Shown here: piece by piece, positions 44,493 through 52,144 of the stretch
Layout of the letters: every line of letters starts with the position of its first letter
How positions within the stretch are numbered: position 1 is the first letter of the stretch
NCBI RefSeq assembly: GCF_000278725.1
Contig: NZ_ALCA01000127.1
Location: 1 to 52,144 of the forward strand
DNA from: Actinomyces sp. ICM47
GTDB taxonomy: Bacteria; Actinomycetota; Actinomycetes; Actinomycetales; Actinomycetaceae
Length of the DNA stretch: 52,144 bases
Direction of reading: 5' to 3'
Notes under the pieces: generated by a model
Database searches by the model: none
Told to the model about the DNA's origin: nothing
Seen by the model: the letters and a program-made list of their open reading frames with translations, nothing else
Position numbers and translations under genes: made by a program

Positions 44493-44861
44493 ATGATCCA
44501 GCAGGAGTCGCGACTGAAGGTCGCCGACAACACAGGGGCCAAGGAGATCCTGACCATCCGTGTTCTCGGTGGCTCGGGTCGGCGCTACGCGGGTATCGGC
44601 GACACGATCGTCGCCACCGTGAAGGACGCCATCCCCGGCGGCAACGTCAAGAAGGGCGAAGTCGTCAAGGCAGTGATCGTTCGCACGCGTAAGGAAACCC
44701 GCCGCCCCGACGGTTCCTACATTCGTTTCGACGAGAATGCGGCCGTCATCATCAACAACAATGGCGAGCCGCGTGGCACGCGTATCTTCGGCCCCGTGGG
44801 CCGTGAGCTGCGCGACAAGAAGTTCATGCGTATCGTCTCCCTCGCTCCGGAGGTGATCTGA
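44493..44861 (+). CDS. rplN: 50S ribosomal protein L14
   Basis: This 122-aa protein is at the subunit interface, the binding site of the silencing factor RsfS. It starts [25 protein letters not shown] lies upstream of the ATG. It is the first gene of the spc segment. Confidence 0.98.
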   Translation: MIQQESRLKVADNTGAKEILTIRVLGGSGRRYAGIGDTIVATVKDAIPGGNVKKGEVVKAVIVRTRKETRRPDGSYIRFDENAAVIINNNGEPRGTRIFGPVGRELRDKKFMRIVSLAPEVI

Positions 44862-44864
44862 TCC

Positions 44865-45296
44865 ATGGCAGCCAAGATTCGTAAGAATGACCTCGTGGAG
44901 GTCGTTCGCGGACGCACGTCCGACGAGCAGGCGCTGGCCAAGCGCAACGCCCGCCGCGCCGAGGAGGGCCTCGAGCCCTTGAAGCCCGGCGACAAGGGCA
45001 AGCAGGGCCGCGTCATCCAGGTGTTCCCGGCCGAGGGCAAGGTCCTCGTCGAGGGCGTCAACCTCAAGACGCGCCACGTGCGCCAGGGCCAGCAGGGTAG
45101 CGCTGGCGGCATCGAGACCATCGAAGCCCCCATCTCGCTGTCCAAGGTCGCTCTGGTCGACCCCGAGACCAAGAAGCGCGTTCGCGTCGGTTTCCGCGAG
45201 GACACCGTTGAGCGCGGCGGCCGCACCCGCACCGTCCGAGTCCGCGTGACCCGTGGCGGCGCGAAGCGCGGCGTTGAGCAGGGCAAGGAGATCTGA
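44865..45296 (+). CDS. rplX: 50S ribosomal protein L24, with N-terminal insertion
   Basis: This is an assembly-initiating protein of 143 aa, about 35 longer than typical. The KOW domain is interrupted: between [10 protein letters not shown] and [12 protein letters not shown] lies an inserted helical, charged stretch (residues about 17-42: [20 protein letters not shown] and a few more) instead of the usual short SGKD loop. The rest ([11 protein letters not shown] and the tail) is normal. The reading frame is clean, so the insertion is real. Confidence 0.95.
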   Translation: MAAKIRKNDLVEVVRGRTSDEQALAKRNARRAEEGLEPLKPGDKGKQGRVIQVFPAEGKVLVEGVNLKTRHVRQGQQGSAGGIETIEAPISLSKVALVDPETKKRVRVGFREDTVERGGRTRTVRVRVTRGGAKRGVEQGKEI

Positions 45297-45298
45297 GC

Positions 45299-45844
45299 AT
45301 GGCCCCGCGTCTGAAGGAAAAGTACGTCTCCGAGATCCGCGAGGCGCTCCGTGCTGAGTTCAAGCACGAGAACGTCATGCAGGTCGGCGGACTGACGAAG
45401 ATCGTCGTCAACATGGGTGTCGGCGAGGCCGCTCGCGATTCGAAGGCACTCGAGGGCGCGATCCGCGACCTCACCGCTATCACCGGCCAGAAGCCCGTGA
45501 CCACCCGCGCCAAGAAGTCCATCGCGCAGTTCAAGCTGCGTGAGGGCCAGGCGATCGGTGCGCACGTCACGCTTCGCGGTGACCGCATGTGGGAGTTCCT
45601 GGACCGCCTCCTCTCGACGGCGCTTCCCCGTATCCGTGACTTCCGCGGACTGTCCTCCAAGCAGTTCGACGGTCACGGTAACTACACCTTCGGTCTCACG
45701 GAGCAGTCGATGTTCCACGAGATCGACCAGGACTCGATCGACCGAGTGCGCGGCATGGACATCACGGTTGTCACCTCGGCCACCACCGACGAAGAGGGTC
45801 GCGCCCTTCTCCGTCACCTCGGCTTCCCGTTCAAGGAGGACTGA
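45299..45844 (+). CDS. rplE: 50S ribosomal protein L5
   Basis: This 181-aa protein binds 5S rRNA and the P-site tRNA. It contains [16 protein letters not shown] and [19 protein letters not shown]. It starts 2 bp after rplX. Confidence 0.98.
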   Translation: MAPRLKEKYVSEIREALRAEFKHENVMQVGGLTKIVVNMGVGEAARDSKALEGAIRDLTAITGQKPVTTRAKKSIAQFKLREGQAIGAHVTLRGDRMWEFLDRLLSTALPRIRDFRGLSSKQFDGHGNYTFGLTEQSMFHEIDQDSIDRVRGMDITVVTSATTDEEGRALLRHLGFPFKED

Positions 45845-45847
45845 CCC

Positions 45848-46033
45848 ATGGCCAAGACATCCCTGAAGGTCAAGGCTGCCCGCAAGCCGAAGTTCGGCGT
45901 GCGTGCCTACACCCGGTGCAACCGTTGCGGTCGTCCGCACTCGGTGTACCGCAAGTTCGGACTGTGCCGCGTGTGCCTGCGCGAGCTCGCCCACCGTGGC
46001 GAACTCCCCGGTGTCACCAAGAGCAGCTGGTAA
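45848..46033 (+). CDS. rpsZ: 30S ribosomal protein S14, zinc-binding type
   Basis: This short (61-aa) S14 has an intact zinc finger, [20 protein letters not shown]. This is the constitutive zinc-containing form found in Gram-positive spc operons. A zinc-free paralogue, if present, lies elsewhere. Confidence 0.97.
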   Translation: MAKTSLKVKAARKPKFGVRAYTRCNRCGRPHSVYRKFGLCRVCLRELAHRGELPGVTKSSW

Positions 46034-46095
46034 AACGAACGTCGCAGGTCCCGGGTAACCGGAGAAACCGCGACGAGGAAGGGGAATAAACCCCC

Positions 46096-46494
46096 ATGAC
46101 AATGACAGACCCGATTGCAGACATGCTGACGCGTCTGCGCAACGCGAATCGTGCGCACCACGATACGGTCTCCATGCCGTACTCGAAGCTCAAGAACGCG
46201 ATTGCGAACATCCTGGTCGAGGAAGGCTACATTGCCTCGACCACCGTCGAGGATGCCCGCGTGGGCAAGACCCTGACGATCAACCTGAAGTACGGCTCGC
46301 ACCGTGAGGCTGCGATCCAGGGGCTCAAGCGCGTGTCCAAGCCCGGTCTGCGCGTGTACGCCAAGTCCACCAACCTGCCCAAGGTCCGCGGCGGCCTCGG
46401 CGTGGCTATCCTGTCCACGTCCTCCGGCCTGCTCACCGACCGTCAGGCAGCCGAGAAGGGTGTGGGTGGGGAAGTCCTCGCCTACATCTGGTGA
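46096..46494 (+). CDS. rpsH: 30S ribosomal protein S8
   Basis: This 132-aa protein binds 16S rRNA and is the spc-operon repressor in enterobacteria. It starts [20 protein letters not shown] and ends with the conserved GGEVLAYIW. It is preceded by a 62-bp gap. Confidence 0.97.
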   Translation: MTMTDPIADMLTRLRNANRAHHDTVSMPYSKLKNAIANILVEEGYIASTTVEDARVGKTLTINLKYGSHREAAIQGLKRVSKPGLRVYAKSTNLPKVRGGLGVAILSTSSGLLTDRQAAEKGVGGEVLAYIW

Positions 46495-46509
46495 TGAGGA
46501 GGCTGAACA

Positions 46510-47052
46510 ATGTCGCGAATTGGTAAGAACCCCATCGCTATCCCCGCCGGCGTCGACGTCGTGATCGACGGCCAGAACGTGACCGTGAAGGGCCCCAAGG
46601 GCACCCTCTCTCACGTTGTTGCCGAGCCGATCACCGCGAAGATCGAGGACGGCCAGGTTGTCGTCGAGCGTCCGAACGACGAGCGCACCTCGCGTTCGCT
46701 CCACGGACTGTCCCGCACCCTGATCGCCAACATGATCGTTGGCGTGACTGAAGGCTACAAGAAGGATCTCGAGATCACGGGTACCGGTTACCGCGTGGTT
46801 GCCAAGGGCAAGGACCTTGAGTTCTCCCTGGGCTTCTCCCACACGATCACCATTACCCCGCCCGAGGGCATCGAGTTCACGATTGCGCCGAAGTCCCAGA
46901 CGCTGTTCTCGGTGTCCGGTATCGACAAGCAGCTCGTCGGCGAGACTGCTGCTCGCATCCGCAAGCTGAAGAAGCCTGAACCCTACAAGGGCAAGGGCAT
47001 CCACTACGTGGGCGAGACCATCCGTCGCAAGGTCGGAAAGGCTGGTAAGTGA
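46510..47052 (+). CDS. rplF: 50S ribosomal protein L6
   Basis: This 180-aa protein lies near the factor-binding site. It starts [17 protein letters not shown] and ends with [20 protein letters not shown]. Its stop overlaps the rplR ATG by one base. Confidence 0.98.
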   Translation: MSRIGKNPIAIPAGVDVVIDGQNVTVKGPKGTLSHVVAEPITAKIEDGQVVVERPNDERTSRSLHGLSRTLIANMIVGVTEGYKKDLEITGTGYRVVAKGKDLEFSLGFSHTITITPPEGIEFTIAPKSQTLFSVSGIDKQLVGETAARIRKLKKPEPYKGKGIHYVGETIRRKVGKAGK

Positions 47053-47423
47053 TGGCTTACTCGATCAAGGGCAAGGGCAAGTTCGTCGCTCGCAAGCGCC
47101 GTCACCTCCGCCTCCGCAAGAAGATCAACGGCACGCCCGAGCGTCCCCGTCTGGTCGTCACCCGTTCGAACCGCCACATGGTGGCTCAGGTCATCGACGA
47201 TACGGTTGGCCACACCCTGGTGTCGGCTTCCGACATCGAGGCCGACGTCGCCGGTGCCGAGGGTACGAAGACCGACAAGGCTCGCAAGGTCGGCGCGCTG
47301 ATCGCCGAGCGTGCGAAGGCCGCCGGTATCTCCGCCGTCGTCTTCGACCGTGGTGGTAACAAGTACGCAGGTCGCGTTGCGGCCGTTGCCGAGGCCGCCC
47401 GTGAGGGCGGACTCGAGCTGTGA
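47052..47423 (+). CDS. rplR: 50S ribosomal protein L18
   Basis: This 123-aa protein carries 5S rRNA into the large subunit. The ATG at 47052 overlaps the rplF stop. It shows [19 protein letters not shown] and ends with [11 protein letters not shown]. Confidence 0.97.
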   Translation: MAYSIKGKGKFVARKRRHLRLRKKINGTPERPRLVVTRSNRHMVAQVIDDTVGHTLVSASDIEADVAGAEGTKTDKARKVGALIAERAKAAGISAVVFDRGGNKYAGRVAAVAEAAREGGLEL

Positions 47424-47451
47424 ACGAGCCGAAAGAAAGAGAGATCATCTG

Positions 47452-48141
47452 ATGGCTGCACAGCAGCGAGACAGGAACGGTTCGGGCGCGGGCGAGAACA
47501 ACGATCGCCGTGAGCGCCGCTCCGGCCGCGGCAACGATCGCGATAACCGCCGGAACAACGAGAACAAGAACGAGTACATCGAGCGCGTCGTTACGATCAA
47601 CCGCGTGTCCAAGGTCGTGAAGGGTGGACGTCGTTTCTCCTTCACCGCCCTGGTTGTCGTGGGTGACGGCGAAGGCACGGTGGGCGTCGGCTACGGAAAG
47701 GCCAAGGAAGTTCCCCAGGCTATTTCCAAGGGCGTCGAGGAGGCGAAGAAGAACTTCTTCCGCGTCCCGATGATCCGCCGCACGATCACGCACGTGGTGC
47801 AGGGGCGCGATACCGCCGGTATCGTCCTGCTCCGACCGGCTGCCCCCGGTACCGGCGTTATCGCCGGCGGCCCGGTGCGCGCCGTCCTGGAAGCCGCGGG
47901 CGTCCACGACGTGCTCACCAAGTCGCTGGGCTCGTCCAACGCGATCAACATCGTCCACGCGACGGTTGACGCACTCAAGCAGCTCGAGCAGCCCGAGGCT
48001 GTCGCCGCTCGACGCGGCCTGCCCCTCGAGCGCGTTGCTCCCGCGTCCATGCTGCGCGCTCGCGCAGAGGGCGAGGCCGAGAAGCGCGCGGCTGCCGAGG
48101 CCGCCGAGGCCGACAAGGCCGCTGCAGGGGAGGCTAAGTGA
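47452..48141 (+). CDS. rpsE: 30S ribosomal protein S5
   Basis: This 229-aa protein affects decoding accuracy. The ATG at 47452 is chosen; the frame is open upstream only inside rplR. The N-terminal 38 residues are a hydrophilic Arg/Asn-rich extension, then [20 protein letters not shown] starts the core. The C terminus is Ala/Glu-rich. The stop overlaps rpmD by one base. Confidence 0.97.
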   Translation: MAAQQRDRNGSGAGENNDRRERRSGRGNDRDNRRNNENKNEYIERVVTINRVSKVVKGGRRFSFTALVVVGDGEGTVGVGYGKAKEVPQAISKGVEEAKKNFFRVPMIRRTITHVVQGRDTAGIVLLRPAAPGTGVIAGGPVRAVLEAAGVHDVLTKSLGSSNAINIVHATVDALKQLEQPEAVAARRGLPLERVAPASMLRARAEGEAEKRAAAEAAEADKAAAGEAK

Positions 48142-48326
48142 TGGCGAAGAACATCAAGATCACGCAGGTCAAGTCCTCTGCTCACGCGAAGCAGAACATG
48201 AAGGACACGCTGCGCACCCTCGGGCTGCGCAAGATCGGCCAGAGTGTCGTGCGTGAGCAGACGGAAGCCGTTCTGGGCGCCGTTCGCACCGTGCGTCACC
48301 TGGTGACCGCTGAGGAGGTCGACTGA
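48141..48326 (+). CDS. rpmD: 50S ribosomal protein L30
   Basis: This is a 61-aa protein with the conserved [15 protein letters not shown]. The ATG at 48141 overlaps the rpsE stop. Confidence 0.97.
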   Translation: MAKNIKITQVKSSAHAKQNMKDTLRTLGLRKIGQSVVREQTEAVLGAVRTVRHLVTAEEVD

Positions 48327-48328
48327 CA

Positions 48329-48793
48329 ATGGCGGACTCCACGAAGAAGACGCAGATCGTTAAGCTGCACCACCTGCGTCCTGCCCCGGGAGCCAAGACC
48401 GCGAAGACCCGCGTGGGTCGCGGTGAGGGTTCGAAGGGTAAGACCGCTGGCCGTGGCACCAAGGGCACGAAGGCCCGTTACCAGGTTGCTGCCGGCTTCG
48501 AGGGTGGCCAGATGCCGATTCACATGCGTCTGCCGAAGCTTCGCGGCTTCAAGAACCCCTTCCGCGTTGAGTACCAGGTCGTGAACGTTGGCAAGCTCGG
48601 GGAACTCTTCCCCGAGGGCGGCAAGGTCACGGTCGAGGATCTCATCGCCAAGCACGCCGTTCGCGATTCCGCGCCCGTTAAGGTGCTCGGTTCCGGCGAA
48701 CTCAGCGTGAAGCTCGAGGTTGAGGTCGACTCCTGGTCGTCCTCCGCCGAGGCGAAGATCACTGCCGCCGGCGGGTCCATCTCGGCCCGCTGA
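48329..48793 (+). CDS. rplO: 50S ribosomal protein L15
   Basis: This 154-aa protein is involved in late large-subunit assembly. It carries [20 protein letters not shown] and [19 protein letters not shown]. It is the last gene before a strong terminator, so secY forms a separate transcription unit here. Confidence 0.97.
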   Translation: MADSTKKTQIVKLHHLRPAPGAKTAKTRVGRGEGSKGKTAGRGTKGTKARYQVAAGFEGGQMPIHMRLPKLRGFKNPFRVEYQVVNVGKLGELFPEGGKVTVEDLIAKHAVRDSAPVKVLGSGELSVKLEVEVDSWSSSAEAKITAAGGSISAR

Positions 48794-48799
48794 GGTCAG

Positions 48800-48831
48800 A
48801 CGGGGGTGGTCCTTCACAGGACCACCCCCGT
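48800..48831 (+). terminator. Terminator after rplO
   Basis: ACGGGGGTGGTCCT (48800-48813) pairs perfectly over 14 bp with AGGACCACCCCCGT (48818-48831) around a 4-nt loop, followed by TATCTTTG. This is the best intrinsic terminator in the window. The stretch from here to 49049 holds no gene. TAAGCT at 48993-48998 is a possible -10 for secY, but I see no matching -35. Confidence 0.9.
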
Positions 48832-49049
48832 TATCTTTGCCCGCTCGCGCCGGAAGAAGGTTGTCAAACGATCTCTCACGCGCGAACGCATAGCCCCGGG
48901 CCTCCGGGGCGCACGCACGCCGAGTTTCGTTAAATACACGGACGTGCGTTCTGTTTAATGATTGGATCTCGCCATTTCTCACCCCTGTCGGGTAAGCTAA
49001 GTCAGTCTAGGGGCTGTGCCCCGCTGCCCATCATTCGTAGGAGGAAGCC

Positions 49050-50338
<1,289 letters not shown>

Positions 50339-50342
<4 letters not shown>

Positions 50343-50914
50343 CAGTCGTCATCCTCCTTGGCCCTCCCGGAGCTGGCAAGGGCACCCAGGCCTCGCGCAT
50401 CGCTGAGCGCCTGGATATCCCCGCCATTTCGACGGGTGACATCTTCCGCGCGAACATGGCGGAGGGCACGGAGATCGGCAAGCAGGCGCAGGCCTACATG
50501 GACCGCGGCGAGTTCGTTCCGGACTCGGTCACGAACGCCATGGTCAAGGCCCGCCTGGCAGCCCCCGACACCGCGAAGGGCTTCCTGCTAGATGGCTACC
50601 CGCGTTCCGTGGAGCAGGCTCACGTGCTGCGCGACATGCTCCTGGACCTGGGCACATCCATCGACGTCGTCCTGGAGATCCAGGTGGATGAAGACGAGGT
50701 CGTGGAGCGTATGCTCAAGCGCGCGCAGGAACAGCACCGCACCGACGACACCGAGCCCGTCATGCGCCACCGCCTCGAGGTCTACCACCAGCAGACGGAG
50801 CCCGTTGCCACGTACTACGTGGACCAGGACCTGCTCGAGGTCGTGGATGGACGCGGCACCATCGACGAGGTGACGGAGCGCATCTTCGCGATCCTGGACT
50901 CGGTGGCGAAGTAA
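50339..50914 (+). CDS. adk: Adenylate kinase
   Basis: This 191-aa enzyme interconverts ATP, AMP and ADP. The P-loop GPPGAGKGTQ is near residues 7-16. The LID is the short form without zinc cysteines, as usual in actinobacteria. It is translationally coupled to secY (ATGA). Confidence 0.98.
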
Positions 50915-50917
50915 ACG

Positions 50918-51826
50918 ATGCCTCACATCGAGCTCAAGACCGTCGAACAGCTCCGCTGGATGCGCGAGGCCGGACTGGTCGTCGCGTCTATCCACGAGGC
51001 GCTGCGGGCTGCGGTTCGCCCGGGAGTTACGACTCGGGAGCTGGACGAGGTGAGTGCTCAAGCTATTGCTGACGGCGGCGGCGCGTCCAACTTCCTCGGC
51101 TACTACGGCTATCCGGCGACGGTGTGCATCTCTGTCAACGACGTCATCGTCCACGGCATCCCCGGCGACTACGAGCTGGCCCCCGGCGACATCGTGTCTT
51201 TCGACTGTGGAGCCTTCATCGAACGAGGCGGCAAGCAGTGGCACGGCGACGCCGCGTTCAGCGTCATCGTCGGCGAGCAGTTCATTGAGGACGCGGACTT
51301 CGCGGCTGGCACACGCGCCACTGGCGCAATCGCCGGAGTCGACGAGGACCTGCTCCGGGAACGTCGCGAGCTCGACGCCGTTACGCGCGAGTCACTGTGG
51401 GCCGCCCTCGCGGGCCTCGCGACCGGCAAACGAATCAGCGCCGTCGGCAAGGCGGTCGAGACGGTTGTCGCCGAGAACGCCCTCATCAACGGCTGGGAGG
51501 CCGGCATCGTCGAAGAGTTCGTGGGACACGGCATCGGCACGAGGATGCACATGCCTCCGGACGTCCTCAACTACAACGTTCGCGGTATCCAGGCTCGCCT
51601 CAAGCCCGGCATGGTCCTCGCAGTCGAGCCGATGCTCACACGCGGAGATATTGCCTCGCAGACGGATGACGACGAGTGGACGGTGCGCACGGTCGACGGC
51701 CGCGACGCAGCCCACTGGGAGCACTCGATTGCGATCACGGCGGACGGCGTGAGCGTCCTGACCGCACGCGATGGGGGAGTGGCAGGCCTGGCACCCTACG
51801 GTGTCACGCCAGTCTCGCTCGACTGA
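50918..51826 (+). CDS. map: Methionine aminopeptidase, type I
   Basis: This 302-aa metalloenzyme removes the initiator methionine. Metal ligands are visible in FDCGAFIERGGKQWHGDAAF (two Asp), GHGIGTRMH (His), LAVEPML (Glu) and EHSIAI (Glu). It is longer than average because of an extra charged stretch after the second aspartate and a C-terminal tail (GLAPYGVTPVSLD). It starts 3 bp after adk. Confidence 0.96.
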   Translation: MPHIELKTVEQLRWMREAGLVVASIHEALRAAVRPGVTTRELDEVSAQAIADGGGASNFLGYYGYPATVCISVNDVIVHGIPGDYELAPGDIVSFDCGAFIERGGKQWHGDAAFSVIVGEQFIEDADFAAGTRATGAIAGVDEDLLRERRELDAVTRESLWAALAGLATGKRISAVGKAVETVVAENALINGWEAGIVEEFVGHGIGTRMHMPPDVLNYNVRGIQARLKPGMVLAVEPMLTRGDIASQTDDDEWTVRTVDGRDAAHWEHSIAITADGVSVLTARDGGVAGLAPYGVTPVSLD

Positions 51827-52144
51827 CATCACAGACGGCCTCGGGCCCGTTACTCGGTGGAGTGCCGGGCCCGAGTCTTATATCGACGAGGTCGTGGCTG
51901 CGTCGCCGATGTTCCGGGTGCCGTCGGGCCCGCCCGCCCGCCGCCCGGGTTTGCAGTGCTTTCTTGCCCTGGTGAGCCTGTCTTGGTGCCTGAGGGCGGC
52001 GGCCCGCCCGCGAGATCGCCACACGCGAGCCTGCGGCTCGGAGTGGTCGATCTCAAAGCCCGGCCAGGCCCTGCCGCCGCCCATGGGCGCCGCGGCCAGG
52101 CCCAGTAGTCCATGAGGTTCCACTGGTGCCCTCCGGGCAGCAGG
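51827..52144. other. Downstream region of map, no supported gene
   Basis: A hairpin terminator starts 14 bp after map. On the minus strand two frames are open from the window edge. One ends at 51878 and contains WPGFEIDHSEPQARV; the other contains LLPGGHQWNLMDYWAWPRRP. Either could be the tail of a gene that begins outside the window, but neither is recognisable. The expected infA is not within the window. Confidence 0.4.
51840..51875 (+). terminator. Terminator after map
   Basis: CTCGGGCCCG (51840-51849) pairs over 10 bp with CGGGCCCGAG (51866-51875) with a 16-nt loop, followed by TCTTAT. It probably ends the secY-adk-map unit. Confidence 0.6.

Noticed and set aside
51878..52123. HNH-nuclease-like protein on the minus strand (IDHSEPQAR)
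   Set aside because: Only one short HNH-like word is present, the required later Asn and His are not in register, and the frame runs off the window edge.

Overview
The window is chromosomal DNA of a high-GC Gram-positive bacterium, most likely Actinomycetaceae (Actinomyces/Schaalia type). This rests on the RpoB/RpoC sequences, the actinobacterial order rpoB-rpoC-rpsL-rpsG-fusA-tuf-S10-spc-secY-adk-map, frequent GTG/TTG starts, TTGACN/TANNNT promoters and an IS1249-like element. Genus assignment is inference.

Layout. (1) 1-2198: a short-tandem-repeat stretch, tRNA-Ala(CGC) with its own promoter, an IS1249-like insertion sequence with 19-bp inverted ends, and an AT-rich regulatory gap. (2) 2199-19699: a visibly less GC-rich, tightly packed 13-gene operon of accessory genes. 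In order it encodes a GrpE-like factor, an Hsp70, a 912-aa protein with Fn3-like repeats, a zinc-ribbon GTPase (double-GTPase 2 type), a GAP1-type GTPase-associated protein, a membrane-anchored zinc-ribbon GTPase (double-GTPase partner), two small or medium membrane proteins, a papain-fold (Tox-PL/glutamine-deamidase-like) protein, a 79-aa immunity-like protein, a HerA/DUF87 ATPase, a second Hsp70 and a vWA protein. (3) 19839-22978: a convergent DUF262-RAMA protein, then a fructosamine-kinase-family gene. (4) 22979-25670: pyruvate:quinone oxidoreductase/pyruvate oxidase (poxB), a CAU-anticodon tRNA, and a 94-bp duplication of that tRNA's 3' part enclosing a truncated antitoxin-like ORF. (5) 25671-52144: housekeeping transcription and translation genes: rpoB-rpoC; rpsL-rpsG-fusA-tuf; a 1.1-kb repeat- and IS-littered gap; the S10 and spc ribosomal operons; secY-adk-map.

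How the accessory operon may work (inference). The gene set matches the published theme of NTPase-controlled biological-conflict systems in which paired TRAFAC 'double' GTPases and GAP1 proteins act as a switch and a toxin is the effector. Here the switch would sit at the membrane. A dedicated Hsp70/GrpE pair, a second Hsp70 and a vWA scaffold would control assembly or release, a HerA-type motor could sense or pump nucleic acid, and the papain-fold protein is the obvious candidate effector with the adjacent 79-aa protein as its restraint. I know no characterised system with exactly this composition. It is the most notable content of the window.

Smaller points of interest are a structured 300-nt leader before rpsJ with a duplicated promoter segment, a degenerate IS1249-like end between tuf and rpsJ, and a recurring GACGAGGCC hairpin used at gene ends.
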